A DNA stretch of 64,000 nt from Microcoleus sp. EPA2 (lineage in GTDB: Bacteria; Cyanobacteriota; Cyanobacteriia; Cyanobacteriales; Microcoleaceae): positions 1 to 64,000 of the forward strand of contig JAHRFD010000029.1 of the NCBI GenBank assembly GCA_020882975.1. Reading direction: 5' to 3'. The position numbers and the translations under genes are program-made. The notes under the pieces were generated by a model, which was given only the letters and a program-made list of their open reading frames with translations, ran no database searches and had not been told where the DNA came from. Numbering within the stretch: the first letter of the stretch is position 1; each line of letters opens with the position of its first letter. Of this stretch, positions 1 through 8,987 are shown one piece after another.

Positions 1-87
1 ACGGTGGGGCACACCGAAATCAACGCTTGGGGACAGACCGATCTCTACTCTTTGATGGCAGCATCAACGAGCAAATCGACTGATTGA
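1..87 (+). CDS. TnpB-type (OrfB) protein, C-terminal end only
   Basis: The first 28 codons of the window, read from base 1, end in TGA and contain VGHTEINAWGQTDLY. A VGHT segment just before the stop is typical, as I recall, of cyanobacterial TnpB (IS200/IS605 OrfB) proteins after their zinc finger. TnpB is an RNA-guided nuclease tied to IS200/IS605 transposition. The rest of the gene lies outside the window, so intactness cannot be judged. The identification is strengthened by the transposon right-end hairpin immediately downstream. Confidence 0.6.
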   Translation, partial: TVGHTEINAWGQTDLYSLMAASTSKSTD

Positions 88-90
88 TCC

Positions 91-126
91 AAGAATCCCC
101 GCGCCTTCAAGGCCGGGGAGTGTCAA
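91..126 (+). mobile_element. Right end of IS200/IS605-family element (hairpin, TGTCAA end)
   Basis: An imperfect hairpin with CCCCG and CGGGG-type arms is followed by GGAGTGTCAA. A near-identical block occurs at 8020-8054, again just downstream of a TnpB C-terminus. In IS200/IS605 elements the subterminal hairpin of the right end is recognised by TnpA, and the guide (omega/re) RNA of TnpB usually overlaps the tnpB 3' end and this right end. The element probably ends at about base 126; the exact border is inferred. Confidence 0.6.
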
Positions 127-140
127 TCAGGTTATGTTTT

Positions 141-281
141 CCTCGTCAATGTTAGCGAGGCTTGTCGTGCCGGAGACACTTCCTTAGCTAAATAAAGATG
201 TTTAATCTCCGGCGACAGAGCTACAGGCTGGAAAGCACCCGTAGGTGTCGTGACCCTGCTAACGTAGCCTAGTTAAAGGCT
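141..281. other. Chain of four hairpins, possible structured RNA
   Basis: Four successive inverted repeats lie between the IS right end and ccs1: CCTCG/CGAGG at 141-160; TGTC plus GCCGGAGA (163-176) against TCTCCGGC plus GACA (206-217), a 12-bp stem with a 2-nt bulge; CACC/GGTG at 236-247; and AGCCT/AGGCT at 266-281. No open reading frame of note is present. The density of stems suggests a folded RNA or a decayed element. No known RNA family is recognised. Confidence 0.3.
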
Positions 282-315
282 TAGACTGGCTACCTTGTCC
301 ACTTTTGTCCAGTGA

Positions 316-1704
316 TTAGCGGATAGCACTTGGTTCAACCTGTTGTTTCGATGCAGCTAACTTATCCAAAATCTCCACAACCTCTCTTTCAAAAGTCACC
401 TGAGCGCGATTAGTCCGGCCACCAACATAAAGTTTTCCCTCTGTTTCCAAAGCCCAAATCTGGGAGTGAGACAGATAGCTCATCAGAACGCTCAACATCA
501 GCAACCCAAAGCCAGTATAAACAATCGGAATTCCCGGATCGGCTTTAATTTGTAATCCCGTGCTACCAACAACTTCATCAATTGTCAGCATCACTCCATT
601 AACTTCTATAGCACTACCAGCGCGAACAGTAGTTAACAACTTGCCATCCATACCATAAACTAACATAGTTCCTTGCAAGTCTTTAGCTAAGAGAGAAACA
701 CCAGCACTCAAATCAGGTTTAGTAGGAATCCAAGCACCCCAAATCCGGCCTTTACCTTGAGTATCTAACTGAGCCATTGGTAGTTGCAAAACCGGGCTTT
801 TGTTGAGGCGAACCCGCACAGCAGCGATCGACCAATCTGCTTGATAAAAAGTCACTCCTCGGTATCTCAGAGGCTTGTTAACATGAATAGTTTGGCGATC
901 GACCTCTTGACCTGCTTTGTCCAAAACTGATAAATCAGAATAAAACTGGTCGATCGCACCACTAGGAGTATAATCGATCCAGAACCGATTGACACGCATC
1001 GACCAATCCTTCGGTATTTGCGGCCCCGCCCAAGGTCCCGTATCCGTGATATTCTGCACCTGAAAATTTTCACCACTCGGAACCATTTCTTGAGCCATAA
1101 AACCAGTCATCGTACCCCAAATCGCCCCAGCTAAAATAATCAGCATACTGGCGTGAACAATAATCGGGCCGATTTTACCAATTATGCCCTTACGAGCATA
1201 AACTTTATCTCCTTCGCGAAACACCAGATATTTTTTTTGCTGCAAAAGTTCTTCTAAACCAGTTAAAGAACCAGTTCCCAACTCCGCACTCAGGGCTAAC
1301 TTTTCAAACTGCTTAGGTTCTTCATAAAATTTCCAGCGACGGGCGGCTTTTAGCGCCGGAAACTGTCGAGTAAAAGTACAAGCCGTCAAGCTGCTTCCGA
1401 ACAAAATCAGGATTGACAAAAACCACCAAGTGCGGTATACATGATCTAATCCTGCAATTAATAAAACTTTCCAAGTGAGGAATCCAAAAAGAGCCGGATG
1501 TTCTGGATAATTCGACTGATAAAAAGCCACAGATTGACCTTGCTCGACCACCGTACCAGAAATACTAAAAAAGGCGATCGCCAACAACAAAATAATTGCC
1601 AACCGCAAATCAGCCAGTACGGGTAAAACTTCTCGCTTAAAAAACCTTTGAGGAGCAGTCGCCCAGTCCGATAACTTAGATAGAAATAATTCTTTAGATG
1701 TCAT
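316..1704 (-). CDS. ccs1: Cytochrome c biogenesis protein Ccs1/CcsB (ResB family)
   Basis: A 462-residue membrane protein of the ResB/Ccs1 family, one half of the system II haem delivery and ligation complex that attaches haem to apocytochromes c on the lumenal or periplasmic side. Three N-terminal membrane segments (about residues 30-50, 75-105 and 175-195) precede a large soluble domain, and a last segment lies near residues 395-410, the family's usual layout. ATG start. ccdA follows downstream on the same strand in reverse order (it lies upstream in transcription), giving a functional pair that supplies reduced haem-binding cysteines. Length is normal for cyanobacterial Ccs1. Confidence 0.92.
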   Translation of the reverse strand: MTSKELFLSKLSDWATAPQRFFKREVLPVLADLRLAIILLLAIAFFSISGTVVEQGQSVAFYQSNYPEHPALFGFLTWKVLLIAGLDHVYRTWWFLSILILFGSSLTACTFTRQFPALKAARRWKFYEEPKQFEKLALSAELGTGSLTGLEELLQQKKYLVFREGDKVYARKGIIGKIGPIIVHASMLIILAGAIWGTMTGFMAQEMVPSGENFQVQNITDTGPWAGPQIPKDWSMRVNRFWIDYTPSGAIDQFYSDLSVLDKAGQEVDRQTIHVNKPLRYRGVTFYQADWSIAAVRVRLNKSPVLQLPMAQLDTQGKGRIWGAWIPTKPDLSAGVSLLAKDLQGTMLVYGMDGKLLTTVRAGSAIEVNGVMLTIDEVVGSTGLQIKADPGIPIVYTGFGLLMLSVLMSYLSHSQIWALETEGKLYVGGRTNRAQVTFEREVVEILDKLAASKQQVEPSAIR

Positions 1705-1917
1705 TGGTAATAGGTAATAGGTAATTGGTAGCTGACGTACATCACTTAATAGAGAACCGCGATATTATTTTCCTCAGACAACTCTATCAACTTAGATTCC
1801 CTAATCTTTCCTTTCTTCCTTCGTGTTCTTCGCGTCTTCGCGGTTCGTAAAAAAACTTCACCCATGCAGCCGTGATTACTATATGTTGAAACCTCGGTCA
1901 AATCCTGACTACAAAAC
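1705..1917. repeat. Repeat-rich spacer between ccs1 and ccdA
   Basis: It contains short tandem GGTAATA/GGTAATT units at about 1704-1735 (STRR type) and a pyrimidine-rich copy of the dispersed cyanobacterial repeat built on CGAAGAACACGAAG/CGCGAAG (about 1795-1850). A similar copy sits at about 34208-34250. No convincing gene is present. Confidence 0.55.
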
Positions 1918-2649
1918 TCAAGCAGGAAGTAAGCGAGAAAGCAGAGAAAAAACGCCAAATCCTACCAATAAAATACCACTAACAGGCGTAATCCAACTAG
2001 ACCAACGGCGCAATTCCAACAACTTTTTAATACTCGCAGTAAAAGTTCCTGCTATAATCAAAGGAGCCACATAGCCCGCAGCATAAAATAGTAATAAAAC
2101 ACCACCTAAAAATGTATCTCCAGTCTTGGAAACCCAGGCTAAGAGGGTAGCCAAAACAGGAGTGCTGCAAGGAGAAGCCACCAAACCAAAAGTTAAGCCC
2201 AATAAGTACGATCGCACTCCAGCGGGCAAATTCTTCGGCACCAAAGCCACAGCGTCAAAAGAGGGCATTTGCAAAGGTAAAGCTTCCAGTAAATTCAGCC
2301 CCATTAAAATAGCAATAATGCTCACCACGATCGGCAAACCTATGCCTATTTTGCCATAAACCTGGCCAGCAAAGGAAGCTAAAATACCCAAACCAGCAAG
2401 AGTTGTCGCCAATCCTAGGGAAAACCAAGCCGACTGAGTAGCAGCTTGGAGACGACTTTTAGCTTCGTAGCCGCCGATATAGCCGATAGTAATCGGCAAC
2501 ATGGAAAGCATACAGGGAGTTAAGCTAGTTAGCAACCCAGCCAAAAAGATGACTCCGACGCTAACGAAACTGAGGTGTGTAAGTTGAGAGTTGACTAAAG
2601 TATTAGCAAATTGTGCTAGTTCGTAAATTTTGTTTTGCAGGGTTTCCAT
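1918..2649 (-). CDS. ccdA: Cytochrome c biogenesis protein CcdA
   Basis: A 243-residue polytopic protein of the CcdA/DsbD-beta family. It passes electrons across the membrane from thioredoxin to apocytochrome c thiols. Visible hallmarks are the LTSLTPCMLSMLPITIGY segment and the second VASPCSTPVLATLL segment; each carries the conserved membrane cysteine in a PC motif. About six membrane helices are predicted. It precedes ccs1 in transcription order with a roughly 210-bp spacer, and the two proteins act in the same system II pathway. ATG start at 2649. Confidence 0.93.
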   Translation of the reverse strand: METLQNKIYELAQFANTLVNSQLTHLSFVSVGVIFLAGLLTSLTPCMLSMLPITIGYIGGYEAKSRLQAATQSAWFSLGLATTLAGLGILASFAGQVYGKIGIGLPIVVSIIAILMGLNLLEALPLQMPSFDAVALVPKNLPAGVRSYLLGLTFGLVASPCSTPVLATLLAWVSKTGDTFLGGVLLLFYAAGYVAPLIIAGTFTASIKKLLELRRWSSWITPVSGILLVGFGVFSLLSRLLPA

Positions 2650-2811
2650 TACGAGTGTTTGGTGCTGTTCTGACTCTATTTAAAATTGTAACAGATAGGG
2701 TGTACTTCGGTTAAAAAATATAAATTTTAGTTAAATTGATTGACTAGCTAACAGAAAAAAAGTAGACTACACCCCAAAAAAGTGGCACTGGTAGCTTGGT
2801 TATTATCGACA

Positions 2812-3543
2812 TTAATCAAAGGAGCTAGACTTGAAATTAATCGCCACTTCGTCATTTATAGAACCGTCAGGCATCACCGCCCCCGACAGTAAGACACCTT
2901 CGAGATTAGCTCTCGTTAAAACCGCACCTTCTAAATTAGCATTACTGAGGTTTGTTAGTTGTTTATAACCTCTGAAAAAGAAGCTTTGCAAGTCCGCACC
3001 CGTTAAATTACTATCAGCCAAATTGGCATATTGTAAATCAGCGCCATGTAACGTAGCATCAGTTAAATTAGCTTTGGTGAGATTTGTCCCCCAGAGTCGA
3101 GAATCTAAAACATTAGCCTTTTTCAAATTAGCCATACTCAAATTTGCTAAAGTCAAATTTGCATCCCACAATCGACTATGATTGAAATTAGCTGCGGTCA
3201 AGTTAGCTTTACTGAGGTCTGTGCCAAAAATATCACAATCTGTTAAGTTGGCACCACTGAGATCGGCATCAGAAAGGTCGGCATTTTTCAAGTTAGCGCC
3301 GGACAAATTTGCTCCGCTTAAATTAGCACCGCTGAGGTTAGCGTCTTGGAGATTAGCACCGCTTAAATCAGCACCGCTTAAATCGCACTGCTTCCACAAA
3401 AAGCTGACGCACCAATTATCTTTTTTTATTTGACTAATATCCTGAGCATTAGCTGCCATCGCTGGAGGAGTTAAACAAAGAGTGAATAGGGCGATCGCTC
3501 CTATTGTCACCACGATTTTTTTTAACTTCAGAACTATTTTCAT
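2812..3543 (-). CDS. Exported pentapeptide-repeat protein
   Basis: A protein of about 243 residues starting at ATG 3543 (an in-frame TTG lies 18 bp upstream). A lysine-rich N-terminus and hydrophobic stretch ending CLTPPAMA form a clear signal peptide. The mature part is mainly A(D/N)LSGANL-type pentapeptides, which fold as a right-handed quadrilateral beta helix. A pair of cysteines (NWCVSFLWKQCDL) precedes the repeats and could form a disulfide after export. Such proteins are abundant in cyanobacteria and their roles are mostly unknown; location in periplasm or thylakoid lumen is inferred. Confidence 0.85.
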   Translation of the reverse strand: MKIVLKLKKIVVTIGAIALFTLCLTPPAMAANAQDISQIKKDNWCVSFLWKQCDLSGADLSGANLQDANLSGANLSGANLSGANLKNADLSDADLSGANLTDCDIFGTDLSKANLTAANFNHSRLWDANLTLANLSMANLKKANVLDSRLWGTNLTKANLTDATLHGADLQYANLADSNLTGADLQSFFFRGYKQLTNLSNANLEGAVLTRANLEGVLLSGAVMPDGSINDEVAINFKSSSFD

Positions 3544-3594
3544 TGACACTAAGTTGAGCAAGAGATTCTTAATGAATAACTAAATCATAGCAAA

Positions 3595-3795
3595 TTATCG
3601 GCCACTTTCATCAGAAATTTTACTGAAAAGTAATTCTGCTGTTATGTGCCCGACTTCTGTAAGCACTAGGATATCTGGGTATTCTGTTGGTTGAGGTGTG
3701 TAGATAGATTTCAGTACCCGATCGGACCAATTACCTGCAAAGGCTAGACTAGATAGTTTCTGGGGGAAATTACCCTGAGTTGTGATCTGCCTCAC
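3595..3795 (-). CDS. Small hypothetical protein
   Basis: A 66-codon open frame in the spacer between the pentapeptide gene and the TPR gene. The composition looks protein-like (for example PTEYPDILVLTEVGHITAELL), but I recognise no family and see no strong ribosome binding site. It may be a short real gene, a fragment of a longer one or a chance frame. Confidence 0.25.
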   Translation of the reverse strand: MRQITTQGNFPQKLSSLAFAGNWSDRVLKSIYTPQPTEYPDILVLTEVGHITAELLFSKISDESGR

Positions 3796-3902
3796 TCACT
3801 AAGGCCAAATCTCCTCACACAAGTCAATACCCAACCATCACCGCATCTCATCAATATAATCACTATCCTGACAGTATTAACATCACTGCTTAAAGCTAAA
3901 AA

Positions 3903-4658
3903 ATGGTAGAAAATAAAAGAGTACAGTTAAATCCTCGCTTTCCTATGCCCACTATCGCCATCCTTCCCAGCAGATTAATTGTCACAAGTATTGTAAATTC
4001 GATGGATTTTTTAGGATTAACTAATCTGGCGGACAAATTATTGTCTGACTGTACTTCTGATTCGCGAAAGTCAGAAATCTTAAATGCTAAGACTAAAAAA
4101 TTTTACCTTCATGGTTTGAAAAATTTAGAAGACGGCGACTTGCACGGTGCGGTAAAAAATTTTAGCTGCGCTATTGAAATAAATCCTGACTTCGCTCCCG
4201 CTTATAATGACCGAGGCATAACCCGTTACAAATTAGGTTATAAACTATTAGCTTTAGAAGATTTAACCACAGCCATTGATATTAATCCCGAACGAGATAA
4301 GTATTACAACAATCGGGGATTTATCCTAAGTCGCTTAGAAGATTATCCGGCAGCTATCGCCGATTATAGTTTAGCTGTGCTACTTAATCCCTATGCAAGC
4401 AAAAGTTACTTCCGACGTGGCACTATCTACTTAAAAATAGATGATTATGTCGCGGCAATGGCAGATTTTGATTCAGCAATTCGCATCACACCTGATTTTG
4501 GTAAAGCTTATTTTAACCGAGGAATAGCTAAATATAATTTGAAAGATATTCCCGGAGGATTTGAGGATTTTCAGAAATCAGCAGAGCTGTTTAAGGCTCA
4601 GGATAAAATAGAAGATTATCACGAAGCTGTTGCTAAAATCACAGAATTATGGTACTAG
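3903..4658 (+). CDS. Tetratricopeptide-repeat protein
   Basis: A 251-residue protein with about four consecutive TPR units from residue 60 on, recognisable by repeats of the type G-x-AxxDFxxAIxINPxxAxAYxNRGxxxY. The first 60 residues carry no repeat and no obvious signal peptide, although a hydrophobic stretch lies at residues 17-28. TPR solenoids bind protein partners; the partner cannot be deduced. It stands alone and converges on the cyclophilin gene with a hairpin between the two stops. Confidence 0.8.
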   Translation: MVENKRVQLNPRFPMPTIAILPSRLIVTSIVNSMDFLGLTNLADKLLSDCTSDSRKSEILNAKTKKFYLHGLKNLEDGDLHGAVKNFSCAIEINPDFAPAYNDRGITRYKLGYKLLALEDLTTAIDINPERDKYYNNRGFILSRLEDYPAAIADYSLAVLLNPYASKSYFRRGTIYLKIDDYVAAMADFDSAIRITPDFGKAYFNRGIAKYNLKDIPGGFEDFQKSAELFKAQDKIEDYHEAVAKITELWY

Positions 4659-4670
4659 ATTTACCTACAT

Positions 4671-4696
4671 CCCCGACTTCTTAAAAAAAGCCGGGG
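4671..4696. terminator. Hairpin between convergent genes (dispersed CCCCGACTTCTT repeat)
   Basis: CCCCG and CGGGG arms enclose an A-rich loop, placed between the stop codons of the TPR gene and the cyclophilin-RTX gene. The same motif family recurs at 16672-16704 and 56471-56495, always between genes. It can act as a bidirectional terminator; it is also a dispersed repeat. Confidence 0.5.
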
Positions 4697-4716
4697 TTCT
4701 CAGAGCGATCGCCAAC

Positions 4717-6051
4717 TTAGCCAATTCTAAAAGCTGCATCACCGACTGGCAAGTCATTGGGACGAGAAATAGTAGCAAAGTTAATAGCAAACGCCGCGTT
4801 TTGAACTGCGGTAGGGGTGGCATTTTGAACTGTTGCCAAAGTTGCCCCTCCCAATTGAATCAGAGTGTTGCTTCCAGAGGCAGTAAATGCAACGCTGGAT
4901 AAACTGCTGGTAATCCCAATGCGATCTTCTCCTGGTACAAAATCAAGAATTAGATCGCTCGTATTATCCACAGGTATATTGTTACCAGTAATTAGAACAA
5001 AACTATCAGCACCTGCACCACCAGTCAGGGTATCAGCATCAGCATCTCCAATTAAAATATCGTTGCCATCACCACCAATTAAAACATCGTTACCTTTCCC
5101 ACCTCGCAAAAAGTCGTTACCAGCATCTCCATTGAGATTATCGTCACCCAGATTTCCCATCAAAATATCGTTACCAACACCACCGCTAATTGAGTCATTA
5201 CCTTTGCCACCTCGCAAAAAGTCGTCCCCAACTTCACCAGTGATGGTATCATTGCCTTGGCTACCATTAATTGCATCATTGGTTGGTGAACCTACAAGGC
5301 GATCGCTGGCATTACCTCCTACTACACCGCTAGGATTTTGCTGAAAATCTTGGGAAGTGACTTGATAGTTATTGGGGGTGTTAGCCAATTTGAGCGATCG
5401 CAAAGGCAGATTGACCAGATTAGTAGTATTAACGAAATTGTTCAGTAAAGTAACATCGCTAATGATACTAGAAACCCGACTGGGGACGATTCCTTGAACA
5501 ACTTTGGCGCTGGAAATGCGATCGCCCTGCTGCACCGCATTTACCGTATTAAAACCTTGAGTAACATAGCCAAAAACCGCATAATTACCATCTAAAAATG
5601 CCAAATCATCCAAAGCAAAATAGAATTGCGAAGAAGCCGTATTCAAAGCAGTAGCACGAGCCATGGCCACAGCCCCAACAGTGTGCTGTAACTGCGGAGT
5701 TTGGGTAACAACTTGGTTGTAAACAGGTTCGGTAGCTCCTTGGGGCTTAATTTCCAAAGGAATAAAACGGGCCTGATTGGTATCCGGGTCAATAAAATTA
5801 CCCGTTCCTAATTGACTTGCCGGAATTGTGGTATCTTTGCTGCGCGGATCGCCACCTTGCACCACAAAAGGAGTGGGTTGGCGCACAACTCGGTGAAACA
5901 TCACCCCGTCGTAGATGCCACGCTCAACTAAGTCTACAAAATTGCCTGCGGTAATTGGGGCATTAGTGCCATCAACTTCGATCGCAACGGGTTGACCGTT
6001 AATTACCTGGACTACAGTGGCTTTGCCTGATAACGGGAGTGCAGCGGCCAT
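4717..6051 (-). CDS. Cyclophilin-type peptidyl-prolyl isomerase fused to RTX calcium-binding repeats
   Basis: A 444-residue two-part protein. Residues about 10-190 are a cyclophilin domain, with [26 protein letters not shown] and [12 protein letters not shown], the usual active-site and core segments. Residues about 240-345 hold roughly ten GGxGNDxL nonapeptides of the RTX/hemolysin type, which bind calcium in a parallel beta roll. The C-terminus (about 345-444) resembles the non-cleaved tail of type I secreted proteins. There is no N-terminal signal peptide, which fits type I export (inference). No secretion genes are adjacent. The gene is complete and starts at ATG 6051. Confidence 0.88.
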   Translation of the reverse strand: MAAALPLSGKATVVQVINGQPVAIEVDGTNAPITAGNFVDLVERGIYDGVMFHRVVRQPTPFVVQGGDPRSKDTTIPASQLGTGNFIDPDTNQARFIPLEIKPQGATEPVYNQVVTQTPQLQHTVGAVAMARATALNTASSQFYFALDDLAFLDGNYAVFGYVTQGFNTVNAVQQGDRISSAKVVQGIVPSRVSSIISDVTLLNNFVNTTNLVNLPLRSLKLANTPNNYQVTSQDFQQNPSGVVGGNASDRLVGSPTNDAINGSQGNDTITGEVGDDFLRGGKGNDSISGGVGNDILMGNLGDDNLNGDAGNDFLRGGKGNDVLIGGDGNDILIGDADADTLTGGAGADSFVLITGNNIPVDNTSDLILDFVPGEDRIGITSSLSSVAFTASGSNTLIQLGGATLATVQNATPTAVQNAAFAINFATISRPNDLPVGDAAFRIG

Positions 6052-6181
6052 AAGTAAATTGCTATTTTAGTGAGTGATATTTAGCTTTTCGGAACAATCT
6101 AGGGATAATCCACAAATTGCCCCTACCTATTTAATCAGAAAACTGTAAACTTGTGTTAAGTACAGTTCTACTTCTAAATTT

Positions 6182-6727
6182 ATGCTCTCCCGCCGCTACT
6201 TTTTTAGCACTTTCGTGGCAATTTGTCTAGTTGTTTTAAGTTTTAATTTTGCAGCCCCCGCTGCCGCCCTCGGTGGCAAGCTTCCCCAGGTAAATCAACC
6301 AGCACCGGAGTTTACTTTACCGACTAATAGCGGTAGCGGACAAGTGTCTCTCTCCGATTATCGCGGTAAGTGGCTGGTAGTTTATTTCTATCCCAAAGAT
6401 TTTACATCCGGTTGTACGATCGAAGCGCGCCGATTCCAGCAAGACTTGCCCAAATACTTGGCAAAGAATGCTCGCATTATCGGTATTAGCGCTGATGATG
6501 TCAATTCCCACGCTGAATTTTGTGATTCGGAAGGTTTGAAATTTCCGCTGTTAGCTGATACGGACGGAAAAGTGAGTAAAGCTTACGGTTCTTGGATGAG
6601 TTTTATCTCGGCACGGCACAGTTTTATTATCGATCCCCAGGGCATTTTGCGGGAAACTTTTGTGAAGATTAACCCGGCAATTCACTCTCAAGAAGTCCTG
6701 GCAAAGTTGGGTGAGTTGCAAGCTTAG
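6182..6727 (+). CDS. Exported peroxiredoxin, PrxQ/BCP type
   Basis: A 181-residue thiol peroxidase of the AhpC/TSA fold that reduces peroxides through a reactive cysteine. The active-site segment is YPKDFTSGCTIEARRF with peroxidatic Cys78; the usual resolving cysteine five residues later is an arginine (Arg83), and a second cysteine is at residue 114. The N-terminus MLSRRYFFS followed by a hydrophobic stretch and AAPAAA resembles a twin-arginine signal peptide, so the enzyme likely acts in the lumen or periplasm. The reductant is unknown. Confidence 0.85.
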   Translation: MLSRRYFFSTFVAICLVVLSFNFAAPAAALGGKLPQVNQPAPEFTLPTNSGSGQVSLSDYRGKWLVVYFYPKDFTSGCTIEARRFQQDLPKYLAKNARIIGISADDVNSHAEFCDSEGLKFPLLADTDGKVSKAYGSWMSFISARHSFIIDPQGILRETFVKINPAIHSQEVLAKLGELQA

Positions 6728-6770
6728 AGATAATATTGCATTACCTGGAATCATACCAATTTAATGGGTG

Positions 6771-6817
6771 GCTAGTCAGAAATTGAGCATTCGAGCGAGA
6801 CTCAATTCCTGACTAGC
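6771..6817. terminator. Long inverted repeat, bidirectional terminator candidate
   Basis: The arms GCTAGTCAGAAATTGAG and CTCAATTCCTGACTAGC pair almost perfectly around a 13-nt loop. The structure lies between the convergent peroxiredoxin and PsiE genes, 44 bp after the first stop, and could end both transcripts. No clear U tract is present. Confidence 0.55.
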
Positions 6818-6859
6818 AAAGCGATCGCCTCCATGACAAATAGGTGCATACTCAGGATT

Positions 6860-7354
6860 TTAGTCCTGGTCGTAAAGATTTCTATTTACCTTAGACATCC
6901 GGCGTTCTGGGTCAATTCCCTCAAAGGTGGGGGGCAACCAGACTCGGATTACCAACAACATTCCTAAAACTAGCAAAAATCCACCTGTAGATAATATCTG
7001 AACCCAGGGAGTCTCCAGCACTCCCCGCACGATTACTTCTCGCAAAACTGATACAATACAAACTTCCACAGCAACACCAATTGAAACTCGCTGCTCTTGC
7101 AAGTAAATAATTAATAATCGAAATAGTTCAACTAAAACTAATAGAAATAGAATATCAGCGGTGACTTGCTTGAAATTCAACGGAGGCAACAGCGAGAAAA
7201 ACATTTCTCGAAGTTCCAGCACCATGAAACAGAACAAACCGATACATAAGGAAATTACAATTAAGTCTTGGACTGTTTCCAGAGCGCTAACAATTAGTTT
7301 CAGATTTAACCATGGTGAGCCATGGCTCGTGGAGTTGTTTAAAGGCTTTTGCAT
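6860..7354 (-). CDS. PsiE family membrane protein
   Basis: A 164-residue protein with four predicted membrane segments (about residues 30-50, 65-85, 95-115 and 120-140) and the family-like stretch LVLVELFRLLIIYLQE. The PsiE family was named after a phosphate-starvation-inducible gene of E. coli; its molecular role is unknown. Start at ATG 7354. It is a single gene convergent with the peroxiredoxin. No Pho box was identified. Confidence 0.75.
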   Translation of the reverse strand: MQKPLNNSTSHGSPWLNLKLIVSALETVQDLIVISLCIGLFCFMVLELREMFFSLLPPLNFKQVTADILFLLVLVELFRLLIIYLQEQRVSIGVAVEVCIVSVLREVIVRGVLETPWVQILSTGGFLLVLGMLLVIRVWLPPTFEGIDPERRMSKVNRNLYDQD

Positions 7355-7610
7355 TGGCGGCTCCTGCGACTTGTTTGACTTGTTTACAGCTTAAGTTAAA
7401 TAGAGCTAATATTTGACAAGACAATGGTTTAATTTATTTATAACCATGATAAAACTTGCGTCACATTAAAAATTTACACAAACTTTTAGGTACATCGCAG
7501 GTGGGTTGACATTCTGCCAAGCTTTATGGTATTAAAGGCTGGCGTTTGAAAGTTTTTACAGGTAAAAGCCAGAACTGAAAATGCTTAAATGCTGTAATTG
7601 TTATCAAAGG

Positions 7611-8054
7611 AGTCGGGTCGAAAACCCCGTCCTTTTAGGACGGCTTTAATTTATTCCTAAAACTTCTGCCAATTCCAGTAATCGTAGTATACTGCAATAG
7701 TCGAGGTTAAACTCCTTTGCCATCGTGAAACGGGACATGAGACACACTTTTAGGCATAAACGGGGGGGGCAAAGAGCGGCGAAAACTCTTTAAACAGCTA
7801 GAGGCTTAACACAGTCTCAAAACCAGAAAAACAAACTATTCTAGTCTTGTTAAGTAGGGTGGGGCACACCCAAACTCTAGGTCAGTATCCTAGTAAGCTT
7901 TTGGAGATAGACCCTCTGGGGTGGCTGCGAATCAGGCTCGTTAATTGGTGGAATTCCCACGGTTAAAAGGTTTGAGTATTGCCGAAAGGACGTAACACTT
8001 AAAGGTCAGTCGCTGAATTAAGAATCCCCTCGCCTTTAGGCAGGGGAGTGTCAA
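7611..8054 (+). mobile_element. Decayed IS200/IS605-type element
   Basis: This spacer (7395-8145 has no intact gene) holds a hairpin CCGTCCT/AGGACGG at 7627-7643, an open tail of a TnpB-like protein (7838-7966) and a right-end block ending GGAGTGTCAA at 8054, nearly identical to that at 91-126. The body of tnpB is missing, so this is a non-autonomous remnant. The left border is uncertain. A guide RNA of TnpB could still be encoded at its right end, since that RNA normally overlaps the tnpB 3' end. Confidence 0.5.
7838..7966 (+). pseudogene. tnpB 3' remnant
   Basis: In one frame the sequence reads ILVLLSRVGHTQTLGQ and runs on to TAA at 7964-7966. This parallels the C-terminal VGHT segment of TnpB seen at the start of the window. 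There is no start codon or upstream coding region, so it is a deletion remnant that cannot make a functional nuclease. Confidence 0.45.
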
Positions 8055-8154
8055 ATAGCTCGATCGACTCAGGCTAGGGACTAAAGGCTCTAATCACACA
8101 AAAGCCTGAGAGTCAACCCAAAAACTAAAAGTAATCCAGAGAGGATTGAACACA

Positions 8155-8757
8155 ATGGCATTTGAACTTGCACCATTACCCTTCGCCGCTGACGCTCTAG
8201 AGTCAGGCCATATGTCGGCCAATACCTTTTCGTTCCATCACGACAAGCACCACGCTGCTTACGTGACCAACCTCAACAAACTGATTGAAGGCACTGAACT
8301 TGCCAGCAAATCTCTCGAAGAGATTGTCAAGGAATCTGCCAAAGACTCGTCCAAAGCAGGCATTTTTAACAATGCAGGTCAAGTTTGGAACCACAATTTT
8401 TTCTGGAATTCTCTGAAACCAGGTGGTGGTGGCACTCCGACAGGAGCTTTAGCTGACAAAATCACCGCTGACTTCGGCAGCTTCGACAAATTCAAAGAAG
8501 AATTCAAGACTGCTGCGACAACTCAGTTCGGTAGTGGCTGGGCTTGGCTGGTTTTAGACAATGGCACTTTGAAAGTTACCAAAACCGCCAACGCCGATAC
8601 TCCTTTGGCCCATGGTCAAATCCCGTTGTTGACTTTGGATGTGTGGGAACACGCTTACTATTTGGACTTCCAAAACCGCCGTCCTGACTACATTGCTAAT
8701 TTCTTGGATAACTTGGCTAATTGGGATTTTGCAGCAGCCAATTTGGCTGCGGCTTAG
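8155..8757 (+). CDS. sodB: Superoxide dismutase, iron type
   Basis: A 200-residue Fe-SOD that converts superoxide to hydrogen peroxide and oxygen in the cytoplasm. Metal ligands are visible: the first His of FHHDKHH (residue 28), the His of QVWNHNFFW, and Asp and His of DVWEHAYYLDF. The Gln in AGQVWNH marks the iron rather than the manganese subfamily. ATG 8155 is preferred over an in-frame TTG at 8146 because AGAGAGGA lies about 9 nt upstream of it. A strong terminator follows at 8814. Single transcription unit. Confidence 0.95.
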   Translation: MAFELAPLPFAADALESGHMSANTFSFHHDKHHAAYVTNLNKLIEGTELASKSLEEIVKESAKDSSKAGIFNNAGQVWNHNFFWNSLKPGGGGTPTGALADKITADFGSFDKFKEEFKTAATTQFGSGWAWLVLDNGTLKVTKTANADTPLAHGQIPLLTLDVWEHAYYLDFQNRRPDYIANFLDNLANWDFAAANLAAA

Positions 8758-8813
8758 TACAGGTTTTGCCCTCGGCGATCGCGCTGTTGGCAAAAGTCTA
8801 AAATAGTCCTAGA

Positions 8814-8846
8814 GGCAGTCACTCTGTAAAAAGTGACTGCCTTTTT
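8814..8846 (+). terminator. Rho-independent terminator of sodB
   Basis: A perfect 10-bp stem GGCAGTCACT/AGTGACTGCC with an 8-nt loop is followed directly by TTTTT, 56 bp after the sodB stop. Confidence 0.9.
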
Positions 8847-8987
8847 GTCAACTTCACAGCCACGCAGATTGAGCCGTAGGAGTAATTGTCCAATCTCAAA
8901 TTTTAAATTTTAAATCGGCTGAGATCGTGTTAGAATAGTAAGGGTAAATTTTTTATGCTGTTTGTAGTTTCAGTGGCTGTTCGCGCG

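Noticed and set aside
1746-1958. 70-codon minus-strand frame overlapping the end of ccdA
   Set aside because: Its middle is a translated CGAAG-type dispersed repeat and it overlaps a solid gene.
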